NCBI GenBank assembly: GCA_963836355.1
Contig: CAWIJO010000002.1
Coordinates: forward strand, 1,436,655 to 1,500,654
Source of the DNA: Palsa-506 sp963836355
GTDB lineage: Bacteria; Actinomycetota; Actinomycetes; Streptosporangiales; Streptosporangiaceae
Length of the DNA: 64,000 nt
Direction: 5' to 3'
The notes under the pieces are model-generated. The model was not told the DNA's origin. It made no database searches and saw only the letters and a program-made list of their open reading frames with translations. Positions 54,176 through 64,000 of this stretch are shown here, piece by piece (the stretch's first letter is position 1; each line of letters starts with the position of its first letter). Both the position numbers and the translations under genes were made by a program.

Positions 54176-56443
54176 ATGGCTGACGCTGCTGATTCCGCTA
54201 ACGTCCGATTGGGCGCCGACGTCGCCGCGCCCGCCGCCCTGAGCCCTGCGGATGTGGGGGCGTGGCAGGTGCTGCCGTTCCATTCTGAGGTCCTTGCGGT
54301 GCACGCCGCGTTGTTGCCCAAGCGGTGACGTGCTGTTCGCCGCCGGCTCGGGTAATAGCCTCACCCGCTTCCAGTCGCCGGACTTCGGCGATGTGGCCAA
54401 GAAGATCTGGGTCAGCGTGGTCTGGGACCCGACCATCAGCCCGCCGCCTGGCAACGACCCCAACTTCTTTCACCTTGCTACACCGCATGATGGCGCCGGA
54501 AAGGTGCTCGACTTCTTCTGCGGCGGGGAGACGTTTCTCCCTGACGGCAGGCTGCTATCAGCGGGAGGCACCCTCGTTTTCGCTCATCCAGGCGCGGTTT
54601 CGCTGGCAGGGCGGACACTGTGGTGTTTGATCCCGCCACCGAACAGTGGGTCAGGCGTCGCCCGATGCATCACGGGCGCTGGTATCCCAGCCTGATCAAC
54701 CTTGGCGACGGCAGGGTGCTGGTCACGGCCGGGCTGTCTGAGACCGGGCAGCGTAACACCAGCATCGAGACCTTTTCCCCCGCGTCGAATTCCTGGCAAG
54801 TCAGCAGAACGCCGCAACAGTTCGGCGGATTGCCTCTCTACGCGCATCTGTATCTGCTCGCGGACGGTTCCAGCTGCTATGCCGGCGGTCACATGGATGA
54901 CGGGCCTGCCGACGCACTGCGCCTTGATCTGACCCGTGATCCGGTGCTTGTGACACCGCTACCCGGTCTGAGCCAGGTCAGCGCCCGCGACCAGTGCGCC
55001 AGCGTGCTACTCCCGCCCGCGCAGGCGCAACGGGTCATGATCATGGGGGGTGCGCCGGGCGGAGGCGATGCCATCAAGAACGTCGACATCGGGGACTTCT
55101 CCCAGCCGCATCCGGTCTACCGGCCGGCCGCTGCTTTGGCTAAGGGCCGCAAGCACCTGAACGCGACCCTGCTTCCGGACCGGACCGTTCTGGTCACTGG
55201 CGGCTCGGGGAGGAACGAGGCCGCGCCACTGGCGACCAATGAAGCGGAGGTGTACGACCCCGAGACCGATACCTGGCGGACGCTGGCGACAGCGTCGGTG
55301 AAACGCATGCACCACTCGGTCGCCCTGCTGCTGCCTGACGGCCGGGTAGTCACGGCCGGCGGCAACCCAAAGCGAGGTACGCACGTCCAGTGGGACAATG
55401 ACCCGAACGAGGAAATGAGGCTGGAGATCTACTCTCCGCCCTATCTGTTCAAGGGGCCTCGTCCCGTGATCAACACGGTAAGAACCGAGTGGCGCTACGG
55501 ACAGACCGTGAACATCTCCTCTCCCGACGCCGGCCACCTGCGGTGGGCCAGCCTGATCCGGCCCGGATCAACTACCCACTCGTTCAACACCAGCCAGCGA
55601 CTGGTCGACCTGCCCATCACTGTCCAGGCTGCCGGCAGCGTGCAGGTAACAGCCCCGGCCGAACCGAACCTGGCCCCGCCCGGCTGGTACATGCTCTTCC
55701 TCACCGACAACGACAGGGTTCCGTCGGCCGCCCGCTGGGTGCACCTGGGCAAAGCACCCGCTACGGCCTTGCCGGGTAGCCCGTACAATCACGCCATTCT
55801 CGGCACTCCCGCACTTGCCGGCTACTGGCCGCTGGCGGAGGCCGGGGGTACGGTCGCTTATGACGTCTTCGGCGCCAACCACGGCAGCTACATCGGTCAC
55901 CCCCAGCTCGGAACTCCCGGAGCCAAACCGACAGCAACCGCCGTCGGCCTGAACGGCCTGAACCAGTACGTGCTCCTGCCCCGCCTGATCACAGACGACT
56001 TCAGCCTGGAACTCTGGTTCAGCTCTAGGCGCGGCGGCACGAACGTCACCCAGTGGTGGCAAGCGGCCGGACTGCTCGACGGCGAAGTTCCAGGCACCGC
56101 AGACGACTTTGGCACCTCGCTGGACGCCAGCGGCCAGGTGTGGGCGGGCACTGGCAACCCGGACACCTCGATCCACTCCCAACGAGGCCTGACGGACGGC
56201 AAGTGGCATCACGTGGTATTCACCCGGAAGCAGCCGACCGGCGCCCTCACCCTGTTCATCGACGGCGTGCAGGCGAGGGCCGGCCGCGGCGGCAGCCAGC
56301 GTCTCACGTCAGCGCCCGGCCTGCGGGCCGGGATGCTGCAGAGCGGCCGTCATTTCCTCGCCGGCAGCGTCGCCGACGTCGCCGTCTGCAGCTCCGCCCT
56401 TCCCCCAGCCACCGTGACCGCCCACTTCCACGCCCGACCGTAA
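54176..56443 (+). pseudogene. galactose oxidase-like (DUF1929) protein with LamG domain, two frameshifts
   Basis: ATG 54176 starts MADAADSANVRLGADVAAPA. A frame change at 54328 (AAGCGGTGAC) continues GDVLFAAGSGNSLTRFQSPD and FLPDGRLLSAGGTL. A second change near 54600 leads to DTVVFDPATEQWVRRRPMHH, GRWYPSLINLGDGRVLVTAG and VKRMHHSVALLLPDGRVVTA. The DUF1929 C-terminal domain is YSPPYLFKGPRPVINTV with PPGWYMLFLTDNDRVPSAA. The last 200 residues are a LamG/concanavalin-like domain (YWPLAEAGGTVAYDVFG, WHHVVFTRKQPTGALTLFID). Glyoxal/galactose oxidase relatives are copper radical enzymes. There is no signal peptide, which is odd for this family. Confidence 0.8.
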
Positions 56444-56596
56444 CCGGCTCCGAAGACCAGGCGGCTGACGTGCGTCAGCGAGCACGGCGGGGAACTCGCG
56501 GGCGACACCTGGGAGCCGTACCTCAGCGACCCGTCCGCACAACCTGACCCGGCAACCTGGCGCACCGAGATCGTGCAGACCTACCGCCAGGCCTGA
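56444..56596 (+). other. possible 3' end of a lost gene
   Basis: Directly after the galactose-oxidase-like stop the same frame reads RLTCVSEHGGELAGDTWEPY and LSDPSAQPDPATWRTEIVQT, then TYRQA-type end and TGA. Codon bias is good but there is no start codon. I do not recognise it. Confidence 0.3.
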
Positions 56597-56766
56597 GCTC
56601 ACGGCCAGCCCGGAACCGCGCCCGTCAAACCATCCGGCACGCAGGCCCTTGGCCGGTACCAACCAGGGCCAGCGTTCTCCGCTACGGCACAGCTAGGATC
56701 ACTGATCGTAGGAAGGGGAGTGTCGGCCGGCTCTAGGCCACGAGTGACCTCCTGCGCCTGGCCGGG

Positions 56767-58738
56767 TCAGGGCGGGGCGGTGAAGCGGTAGCCGGCGCCG
56801 CGCACCGTTTGCAGGCTTCCGGCACTGTCACCGAGTTTGCGGCGGAGGGCGCTGATCACGACCTCTACGACGTTGCTGCCGCCGCTCCAGTCGTAACCCC
56901 ATACGTCGCGCAGCAGCGCCGCCCGGCTGACGACCCGGCCTTCGCGTTCGTGCAGGTACTGCAGGACATCGAATTCGAGCTTGGTGAGATTGGCGCGGGC
57001 GCCGTCGAGGATGAGCTGGCGGCGGTCGGGATCGAGCAGGGCGTGGTTGTCGATGAGCATTTCCCGTGCGGCGAGGTCGGTCAGCCAGCCGTCGATGGAG
57101 GACGGTCCGAAGTCGTTGTAGAGGGCATGGTAGGTGGTCCCCCCGATCTCGGCGGCGCCTTCCGGGAGACTGGCGAAGCCGAGCGGCGCGAACTGGGACA
57201 GCGCCGCGGCGGGATTCTGCGGCCAGCGAGTAGATGCGCCGGAGCCTGGGCCGCATTTCCAGGTAGCGCCGCTTGAGGTCGAGGATCAGGGCGGCGTGGG
57301 CCGGCGTCGTGGCTTCGCCGCCGTCGGCGGCCAGCATGTGGCGGAGAAAGAGCACCTGCTGGCCGCGCGGCACCGGGTTGGCGCGCAGGTGCTCGCGCCA
57401 TGTGGCGGCCACCGGGTCCGCGGCGAGGAGCCGGGCCGGCACGGAGGTCGCCTCGCACAGGCACTGGAACGCGGCCGGGGACCCGTCGGGGTCCCGCGCG
57501 ACGCGGAACGCGGACGGCATCGTGTCCCACCAGGACCGCATCACGGTGACTGCCCCGGCTGGCTGGTGCGCGCGGGCGATGGCGGTGATCTGGGCTTCAT
57601 CGGCCGGCCGCGCTGGCTCGACCGCATAGCGCTGGCTGGCGGTGGGGAAGAACGCCTCCCGCACGGCCGGGTTCTCGATGAGGTAGAGCAGGTCGGCGGT
57701 GTAGCGCCACAGGTCCGCCGGCGGGGCGGTGCGCAGCTCACGCCGCAGTTGCCGCCAGGCCGCGATCCTGTGGGCGCGGTAGGCCGGCGGATCGTTGACC
57801 CGCAGCAGCGCCGCGACGACTTCGCGCACGGTGTCGTGCAGGACCAGGCCGTCCGGTCCGAACTCCACGAACGGCAGCGGGCGCAGCATGTCGTAGGCGC
57901 CGTGCGGGGGCACATCCGGCAGCAGGGCACCGAGGAGCGACACGGTCGGCCGGCGCAGCGTGCAGGCGGCGTCGAGCACGGCCCGGGTCGGCTGGTCGAG
58001 GCCGGAAAGGTAGACCCGGGCGAGTTCGGTGACGACGGTGGTGACCGCGGCGTCTGGGACCGTGAGGTCCGGGCGGGCGCCCCGCGCGGAGGCGGCCAGC
58101 CGCAGTGCCAGCGGGTGGCCGTGGGTGAAGCGGGTGACCCGGGTGGCGTCGGCGACGCTGAGTCCTTCGCGGCGCAGCAGCGCGCCGGCGTCTGCGGCTG
58201 CCAGGTTCGCTAGCGGCACCATGGCCAGCAGGTCCCCGAAATCACTGATCCAGGCGGCAACTGGCGGCTCGCGGCTGGCCAGCGCCAGCCTGGTGTTGTC
58301 GCGCAGGCCCGGCACGAGTTCCTGCCGCAGCCAGGTGTCCAGCAACCGGAGCTGTTCGTAGGCATCGAGAACCAGCACCACCCGGTCACCGAGGCCGCCG
58401 AGCGCGGCGGCGGCCTCGGCGACCGTAGCCATCGGCCGGGTCCCGCCGGGTGGTTCAGCCCGCAGCGCCCCGATCGCGCGGTCGAGCGCCGCGAGGAAAC
58501 CGCGCTCGGTCGGCTCGATGCCGCCGCAGTCCAGGCTGACGACGGCGGCGCCGTGCGCTCGCGCGTCCTCGGCGAACGCGGCGAGCAGCGCGGATTTCCC
58601 GATCCCCGCGATGCCGTGCACGGCCACGACCAGCGGGCGGTCACGTTCGGCCAGTTCGAGCAGCATCGCCCGCTCCGCCTGCCGGCCGACCACAGCGGCC
58701 GCCCGGGCGCCCAGCAATGTTCGCAGGGTCCCGCTCAT
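56767..58738 (-). pseudogene. ATPase regulator with C-terminal winged helix, frameshifted
   Basis: From ATG 58738: AAVVGRQAERAMLLELAERD, Walker A LVVAVHGIAGIGKSALLAAF, Walker B region DRVVLVLDAYEQLRLLDTWL and SREPPVAAWISDFG. A helical middle runs to about 57220. There the frame changes and continues AALSQFAPLGFASLPEGAAE, REMLIDNHALLDPDRRQLIL and the OmpR-type winged helix ANLTKLEFDVLQYLHEREGR, VVSRAALLRDVWGYDW, EVVISALRRKLGDSAGSLQT. With one base corrected this is a complete regulator of about 657 aa. It follows the YdhR-like gene by 29 nt. Confidence 0.82.
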
Positions 58739-58767
58739 CGCCCGCCTGGTCGTGCGTCAGTCATCCG

Positions 58768-59073
58768 TCAGTACCCGCCTCGGGTCACCTTCGTGGGCCC
58801 GGCCAGGACCGAGAAGTCCCTGACGGTCACGTCGATCATGTGCGGGTTCGCCTGCAACCCCTGGAAGATCTTCCCGCCCTGGTAGGCCCTCATCGCGGCG
58901 ACGTCGTCCCACGCGTAGATACCACCGTAGGTGTTGGCCTGCTGGTTGGCTAGCCAGATCTTCGCGCGCAGACCCGGCAGCGCGGCGAACACCGGCGCGT
59001 TCTGCTCGGCGTGCGCGTGATACGCCGCATCGTCGATGCCGTCCAGCTTGAACGTGATGACCTGCATGTGCAT
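58768..59073 (-). CDS. YdhR-like monooxygenase / ABM-fold protein
   Basis: 101 aa, ATG 59073 with AAAGGAGC upstream. MHMQVITFKLDGIDDAAYHA, HAEQNAPVFAALPGLRAKIW, NTYGGIYAWDDVAAMRAYQG and FSVLAGPTKVTRGGY fit the small ferredoxin-like YdhR/antibiotic-monooxygenase fold. Members act on quinones or aromatic compounds or simply bind them. It is the first gene of a probable operon with the ATPase/winged-helix regulator, and divergent from the SAM methyltransferase. Confidence 0.85.
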   Translation of the reverse strand: MHMQVITFKLDGIDDAAYHAHAEQNAPVFAALPGLRAKIWLANQQANTYGGIYAWDDVAAMRAYQGGKIFQGLQANPHMIDVTVRDFSVLAGPTKVTRGGY

Positions 59074-59290
59074 GTCGTGCTCCTTTCGGTACGTGGTGAC
59101 GGGCGCTGTGCGCTCCCGTCACTGGTGACGTGATCACAGTAGGGACGGCGGGGTCGCGTCGGTGAGCCCTGGCTGAGGCGAAGCTGAGCCGGGCAGCTCA
59201 GCTTCGCCTCATGTTCGGCTCAGCCGTGCCGGCCGCCCGCGGCCTAGCGTCTGCGGCAGGCCTGATCCATCCACGTTGCGGAGGTTTCCG

Positions 59291-60346
59291 ATGAACACTG
59301 AACTGATCGAGCAGAACGTGCACCGGCTGCTCGGCGCGATGACCGGCGCGGCCACCACGGCCATGGTGGCGGTCGGCGACCAGCTCGGGCTGTACCGGGC
59401 ACTCGCCGACGGCGGGCCGGCTACCCAGGACGAACTGGCTGCCCGCACCGGCACGGCGGCACGCTACCTGAGGGAGTGGCTGTCCCAGCAGGCCGCCGCC
59501 GGATTCCTCGCTTACCGGGAGGGCGACGGGCGGTACGCGCTGCCGGCCGAGGCCGCCGCGGTGCTCGCCCATGAGGCATCGCCGGCCTTCCTGGCCGGCG
59601 GCGCCACCATCACCCGCGGCTGGTTCGCGGGCATCGACCGTCTCGCCGAGGCGTTCCGCACCGGCGCCGGCATCCCCTGGCACGAGCAGGACCCGGCTGT
59701 CTTCGATGGCACCGAGCGATTCTTTCGCCCCGGCTACACCGCCAGCCTCACCACCGAGTGGGTCCCTGCCCTGCCCGGGGTGGCCGACAGGCTCGCCGCC
59801 GGCGGCCGGGTCGCCGACGTCGGCTGCGGACACGGCGTGGCCGCCATCTTGCTAGCCCGCGCCTACCCGCAGGCGAGCGTCCACGGCTATGACTTCCACG
59901 ACCGCTCCATCCAGGTCGCCCGGCAGCAGGCCGGCCAGGCCGGCCTCGGCGGCCGCATCCGGTTCGAGCCGCTCGACGCGACCAGCTACCCGGCCGACGG
60001 CTTCGACCTGATCTGCCTGCTGGACACCCTCCACGACCTCGGCGACCCGGCCGCCGCGCTGGCCCACGCCCGCAAGGCCCTCGCCCCCGACGGCGCCGTC
60101 CTGGTCGTGGAACCGAACGCGGCCGACGACTACGCAGCGAACCTGGCCAGTCCGCTGGCCGCGCTCAACTATGCGGCGTCCGCGTTCCAGTGCACGCCGG
60201 CCGCCCTGGCCCAGCCCGGCGGGGTCGCGCTCGGCGCCCAGGCCGGCCCCGCAGCGGTACGGCAACTGGCCGGCGACGTCGGCTTCAGCCGGTTCCGACA
60301 GGTCACCCAGACCCCGGTCAACGTCGTCCTCGAGCTCCGGCCATAA
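59291..60346 (+). CDS. class I SAM-dependent methyltransferase with winged-helix N-terminus
   Basis: 351 aa from ATG 59291, 7 nt after GGAGG. The N-terminal dimerisation/winged-helix part has GDQLGLYRALADGGPATQDE and LAARTGTAARYLREWLSQQA. The SAM motif I is GGRVADVGCGHGVAAILLAR, followed by YDFHDRSIQVARQQAGQAGL, FDLICLLDTLHDLGDPAAAL and GAVLVVEPNAADDYAANLAS. This is the Rv2258c/O-methyltransferase-like family of actinomycetes. Substrate unknown. It ends at a strong hairpin terminator. Confidence 0.88.
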   Translation: MNTELIEQNVHRLLGAMTGAATTAMVAVGDQLGLYRALADGGPATQDELAARTGTAARYLREWLSQQAAAGFLAYREGDGRYALPAEAAAVLAHEASPAFLAGGATITRGWFAGIDRLAEAFRTGAGIPWHEQDPAVFDGTERFFRPGYTASLTTEWVPALPGVADRLAAGGRVADVGCGHGVAAILLARAYPQASVHGYDFHDRSIQVARQQAGQAGLGGRIRFEPLDATSYPADGFDLICLLDTLHDLGDPAAALAHARKALAPDGAVLVVEPNAADDYAANLASPLAALNYAASAFQCTPAALAQPGGVALGAQAGPAAVRQLAGDVGFSRFRQVTQTPVNVVLELRP

Positions 60347-60364
60347 CGGGGACTACCCGCTCAG

Positions 60365-60415
60365 GAGCCTGGCGGTAAGCCCCGCGCTGTCACCGGGTAG
60401 CTTACCGCCAGGCTC
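60365..60415 (+). terminator. strong hairpin terminator after the methyltransferase
   Basis: GAGCCTGGCGGTAAGC (60365-60380) and GCTTACCGCCAGGCTC (60400-60415) are perfect 16-bp inverted repeats around a 19-nt loop, 19 nt after the stop. No U-tract follows, which is common in high-GC actinomycetes. Confidence 0.75.
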
Positions 60416-60502
60416 ATCGAGCTGAGTCCGGCGAGCAGCAGCCCGCTGCATGCCGGTCGCGCCGGGCACCAGCCTCGGTGCCGTTCACCTGGGGGGCGAC
60501 TG

Positions 60503-60931
60503 ATGAACGCGAGTATCGTCGTTGCGATCTGCGCCACGGTCATCGCTGTTTCGTCTCTCGCAGCCTCCGTGTACGAGGCTCGGGCGACGCGGTGGCACGA
60601 TCGCATTTCCGTGCGCCCGTTCCTGGAGCTGCGGATCGGCTTGCGCCAGGGTCACACCGCAGGTCTTCAGCTCATCAACGCTGGCCTCGGCCCGGCTGCG
60701 ACCACCAAGACTGTCCTTGCGCTTGATGGCGAGTCGCTCGGGAGTTCAGCGAGGCGAGGCGTCAACATCGAGGCCTGGGTTCCGGTGAGCGGACAATGGT
60801 GGTCCTGGCTGGCCTGGTCGCGGGCCTGCTTGCCAGATGCCATCTGGCCATGTCCGGGGTGTGGTGACTTTCGCCTCTGTCGTGGTGCTGGAGTGGTGCG
60901 CACCGTTGGCTTAAGAACTGGCAGGAGGTGA
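60503..60931 (+). CDS. membrane-anchored hypothetical protein
   Basis: 142 aa, ATG 60503 with TGGGGGGCG upstream. One N-terminal transmembrane helix (MNASIVVAICATVIAVSSLA) is followed by YEARATRWHDRISVRPFLEL, GLQLINAGLGPAATTKTVLA and LDGESL, a beta-rich pattern of small anchored proteins in actinomycetes. The second half is Trp/Cys-rich (SGQWWSWLAWSRACLPDAIW, CPGCGDFRLC) and may be out of the original frame. Its last codons contain the AGGAGG of the FadD-like gene, so translation of the two is linked. Confidence 0.55.
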   Translation: MNASIVVAICATVIAVSSLAASVYEARATRWHDRISVRPFLELRIGLRQGHTAGLQLINAGLGPAATTKTVLALDGESLGSSARRGVNIEAWVPVSGQWWSWLAWSRACLPDAIWPCPGCGDFRLCRGAGVVRTVGLRTGRR

Positions 60932-60937
60932 GGCATC

Positions 60938-62526
60938 GTGTCCCAGGGCGTTGCCGGTGTCTTGCCGGGGCTGGCCCGGCGGCAGGGCATCAGCGACATG
61001 CTGCATCGCACTGCGTCACGTGTCCCGGGCAAGCTGGCCATTGTCAGTGGCGCTACCCGGCTGACGTTCGCGGAGCTGGAGGCGGCGGTGTCGCGGACGG
61101 CGGCGGCGCTGGCGGCGGAGGGCCTGAAGAAGGGCGACCGGCTGGCGTTGTTGTCCCGCAATTGCTGGCAGTTCGCCGTCTTGTCGTTCGCAACTGCCCG
61201 GCTCGGCGTGATCTTGGTGCCGGTCAATTTCATGCTCGGTCCGGGGGAGATCGCCTACATCCTTGGCCACAGCGAGGCGTCAGCGTTCGTGGCCGAGGAT
61301 GGCCTGGCCGCCACTGCTGGCAAGGCGATCGTGGCGGCCGGGCTCGATATCCGGGCGCGCGCGGTGATCCGGCAGGGCGGGGGTGAGCTGCCGGCCGGCT
61401 GGGCCGATGTTCAGCAATGGATCGACTATGCAGGCACGCCGCCGGAGGTCGAAGTCGCCGACGACGACCTGCTGCGGCTGATGTATACCTCCGGCACCGA
61501 GTCGCGGCCCAAGGGCGCGATGCTGTCGAGCCGCTCGCTGATGTGGCAGTACGTGTCCTGCATCATCGACGGCGGCATGGACGGCGATGACGTCGAGGTG
61601 CACGCCATGCCGCTGTACCACTGCGCGCAGCTGGACTGCTTCCTCGGGCCGGACATGTACCTGGGTGCCACGAGCATCGTGCTGCCGGCGCCCGACCCGG
61701 CCGCGATCCTGACGGCGATCGAGTCGCAGCGCGCGACGAAGCTGTTCTGCCCGCCGACGGTGTGGATCGCTTTGCTGCGATCACCGCAGTTCGGCCAGGC
61801 TGACCTCAGCTCGCTGCGTAAGGGCTATTACGGTGCCTCGGCGATGCCGGTCGAGGTTCTGCGGGAGCTGCAGGAGCGGCTGCCCGGTATCCGCCTGTGG
61901 AACTTCTACGGCCAGACGGAGATGGCCCCGCTCGCGACGATCCTCGGGCCAGGCGAGCAGGTCAGCCGGGCCGGGTCAGCGGGCCGGGCGGCGCTCAACG
62001 TGGAAACCAGACTGGTGGACGACAACGACACGATGCTGCCGCCGGGCGCAGTCGGCGAGATCGTCCACCGCAGTCCGCACGCCACGCTCGGCTACTACAA
62101 GGACGAGGCGATGACCGCAGCGGCCTTCCGCAACGGCTGGTTCCACTCCGGCGACCTGGGCGTCATGAGCGAGGACGGCTACCTCACCGTGGTCGACCGC
62201 AAGAAGGACATGATCAAGACCGGCGGGGAGAACGTGGCCAGCCGCGAGGTCGAGGAGGCTATCTACCAGATAGATGGCGTGGCCGAGGTCGCCGTCTTCG
62301 GCGTCGCCCACCCGCGGTGGGTCGAGGCGGTCATCGCCGTGGTCGTCCCCAAGCCAGGCGCCACGCTCACCGAGGAAGCGGTGCTCAGGCACACCCGCGG
62401 GCTGCTGGCGGGGTACAAGACCCCCAAGCGCATCATCATCGCCGACGCCGTACCCAAAACCCCAGCGGCAAAATCCTCAAGCGGCAGCTCCGGGAAGAGC
62501 ACAAGGACCTCGCCGCGGACACATGA
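60938..62526 (+). pseudogene. FadD-type acyl-CoA synthetase, frameshift near the C-terminus
   Basis: GTG 60938, 9 nt after AGGAGG. The AMP-binding motif LRLMYTSGTESRPKGAMLSS, WNFYGQTEMAPLATILG, WFHSGDLGVMSEDGYLTVVD and RKKDMIKTGGENVASREVEE are intact. At CCCAAAACCCC (62453-62463) one base is missing. In the original frame the end would be NPSGKILKRQLREEHKDLAA, DT, stop at 62526, with the catalytic lysine. Without correction the frame runs to 62794 with an arginine-rich tail lacking that lysine. The enzyme would activate fatty or aromatic acids with CoA and ATP. Confidence 0.85.
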
Positions 62527-62914
62527 TGTCCCGGCAATCCGGGCAGCACGACCTGCGAACCGGCGCAGGCGCTCCCAGTGCTTTCACAGCCGCAGAAGTG
62601 CTGCCCGGGCCCGTAAGGCCCACCCCAGCTGGTTCCCGCGGTACGCCTGCTTGACCTGGCTGGGCACCCTCGCGAACTTTCAACACGCGGTACAGGTGCT
62701 GGCAGTCGATGAGCTGCAGAGCCTGCCCCAAGGCCCGGGAAACCACAGCCCGAGGCGGCTGAAGCACCGACGCCGCAACCCGCAGCGCGCGTAGCTACGC
62801 GGACGGACAACCCCGGAGACTAGCCGGCCGGGCGGTCGCGCTCCGTGATGGGTCATCGATGTCAACACGCACGCCGAGCCGTTCCCTTTGTCAGCCGGGG
62901 CGGATCACTACGGG
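62527..62914. other. 390-nt region without a recognisable gene
   Basis: It separates the true end of the FadD-like gene from the glycosyltransferase stop. Open frames here on both strands have no family signature. Nothing supported. Confidence 0.3.
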
Positions 62915-64000
62915 TCAGCGCCGCGACGCTGCCCGGCTGACATTCGGCCGGGCGGCCGGACCCGGCTCGGCCGAGCGGCCGGGATCACGCCGCATCCACC
63001 GGACCGTGGACACCGCGGCTATGATCGCGACCGCGCAGCCGTAGCCAGTCCGGCCCGGCTCGGAGATGGTGACGTGCGGCAGCGGATGCAGCGGTGTCAG
63101 GTACCTGGCCGCCGCCAGTGCGAGCCACTCTGCCCGCCCGTCCATCGCGACCAGCACCACGAGCAGCAGCGAGTACCAGCTGATCCACGGGGTCGTCACG
63201 GCCAGCGCCGTCCCGGTCATCACGACGGCCCCGCGCCATGGCCGGTCCGGGTCTGTGCGGCGCAGTACGGCCAGGCCCGTCGCCGCCAGCAGCACTACCG
63301 CGGTGATCGTCGCCCACCTCCCCGGCACGACCAGGGCCAGCAGGACGAACCGGCTGCCGTTGGAGTAGCCCTCCTCGGCCAGGTAGCCGGGCAGGAAGCC
63401 GATCACCTTGCTGCCCACGGTAAGCAGATGCGGCAGGTATACGGCCGCGGTGGCTGCGGCCGCAGCGGCGGCTACCGTGGCCGGGCGCCGGCGGAGCACC
63501 GCTGGAGCCGCCAGGATGGGCGTAAGCTTGGTGGCGACAGCCAGGCCGAGCAGCACCCCGCCGCCGGCCGTCCGGCACAGGCTGCCGCGGCCGGCGAGAG
63601 TGATCAGCGCAGCGGCGGTAAGGAACGCGGCTAGCACGTCGACATGCGCATTGTTGCCGGCCTTCAGGCCCACGGCCGGGCACCAGGCCCAGAGCACGGC
63701 GAGCCGCGGGTCGCGGCCAACCGACCGCAGGCCGAAAAGCAGCAGGACAGTGGTGGCCACGGCGAAGAACGCCGCCCCGGCCTGGATCGGCGTGGGATTC
63801 CGGTACCAGGCGGGGCCAGGACGTGCACGGTAGCGAAAGACGCCTCCGCGGCGGGCGGGTAGACGGTGGGGATCGGCCGGCCTGTTGATCCGCGTGCAGC
63901 CAGGATCCAGCGCCACGCCGGGCCGGGCAGCCGGCCCAGTACCGGAAAGGACGCAGTGCGGCCCGTGCGCGGGCCAGAGGAAAGGATCGCGCAGCCGGGC
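62915..64000 (-). CDS. GT87-type membrane glycosyltransferase, 5' part outside window and frameshifted
   Basis: About 330 residues are open from 63916 to a stop at 62915. The polytopic membrane part has QAGAAFFAVATTVLLLFGLR, RLAVLWAWCPAVGLKAGNNA, HVDVLAAFLTAAALITLAG, GLAVATKLTPILAAPAVLRR and TTPWISWYSLLLVVLVAMDG. Upstream of about 63880 another frame gives PIPTVYPPAAEASFATVHVL, which with TRINRP is the catalytic loop region typical of GT87/DUF2029 polyprenyl-linked mannosyltransferases. The two frames need at least one base change to join. It would transfer mannose or a related sugar to envelope lipids or glycans. Confidence 0.75.
   Translation of the reverse strand, partial: ARLRDPFLWPAHGPHCVLSGTGPAARPGVALDPGCTRINRPADPHRLPARRGGVFRYRARPGPAWYRNPTPIQAGAAFFAVATTVLLLFGLRSVGRDPRLAVLWAWCPAVGLKAGNNAHVDVLAAFLTAAALITLAGRGSLCRTAGGGVLLGLAVATKLTPILAAPAVLRRRPATVAAAAAAATAAVYLPHLLTVGSKVIGFLPGYLAEEGYSNGSRFVLLALVVPGRWATITAVVLLAATGLAVLRRTDPDRPWRGAVVMTGTALAVTTPWISWYSLLLVVLVAMDGRAEWLALAAARYLTPLHPLPHVTISEPGRTGYGCAVAIIAAVSTVRWMRRDPGRSAEPGPAARPNVSRAASRR

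Noticed and set aside
62453..62463. Programmed -1 frameshift in the FadD-like gene
   Set aside because: The 0-frame codons CCC AAA do not give a re-pairing slippery heptamer, and the product without the shift lacks the catalytic Lys.

Overview
The window is very GC-rich with strong third-position G/C, GTG starts and purine-rich ribosome binding sites. It carries ECF sigma factors, large LuxR/AfsR-type ATPase regulators, a PucR-type regulator and IS701/IS1182/IS110/IS256 debris. This fits a soil actinomycete with a large, insertion-rich chromosome. A Streptosporangiales-like host is my guess and cannot be fixed from the sequence. I saw no rRNA, tRNA or CRISPR array.

Layout. 1-6.2 kb: a MEDS sensor, a frameshifted GAF-PucR regulator and a partial hypothetical gene, then a flavin-binding PPOX-type protein, an aminotransferase relic and a collapsed AfsR/MalT-like regulator. 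6.6-13.2 kb: a tandem 3-hydroxyacyl-CoA dehydrogenase, a DUF2993/LmeA protein, a flavodoxin-like protein, a SixA-like phosphatase, a DUF7218 protein, a STAS protein and a small HTH regulator. 13.2-17.1 kb: agmatinase, Tat-exported oligopeptide-binding lipoprotein, tail of an Opp ATPase and TetR. This is an ABC operon whose permeases are gone but whose likely TetR operator remains. 17.2-19.4 kb: an ECF41 (SigJ-type) sigma factor with a textbook ECF41 promoter, and a NUDIX protein. 19.4-24.0 kb: a junkyard of IS256, SMP-30, RecB-like nuclease, methyltransferase and GH3 fragments around an intact amidohydrolase.

24.2-27.9 kb: an intact three-gene cassette (LuxR ATPase regulator, DUF4242-like protein, secreted NTF2-like protein) with noticeably different codon use. 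28-32 kb: a membrane hypothetical protein, TIR and EamA relics, an intact CGNR regulator and a GMC oxidoreductase. 32.7-40 kb: a class V aminotransferase, a two-component system, and a divergent lipoprotein / adaptor / ATPase / FtsX-type permease efflux operon with a frameshift in the permease. 40.2-46.4 kb: IS110 relics, a frameshifted S53 sedolisin, a 1.5 kb inverted duplication of an IS701-type element, and an IS1182 element with CTAG target duplications.

46.5-64 kb: a frameshifted GntR/ABC pair, a secreted phosphoesterase, a DUF2278 protein and a metallopeptidase-like protein, broken MFS and ECF genes, a galactose-oxidase-like/LamG protein, an ATPase/winged-helix regulator with its YdhR-like neighbour, a SAM methyltransferase with a strong terminator, a FadD-type acyl-CoA ligase and a GT87-type glycosyltransferase running off the end.

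The striking general feature is the number of genes whose reading frame is broken by single-base changes in GC-rich runs. Either this is a decaying accessory region, or the assembly has residual indel errors. Raw reads would decide.
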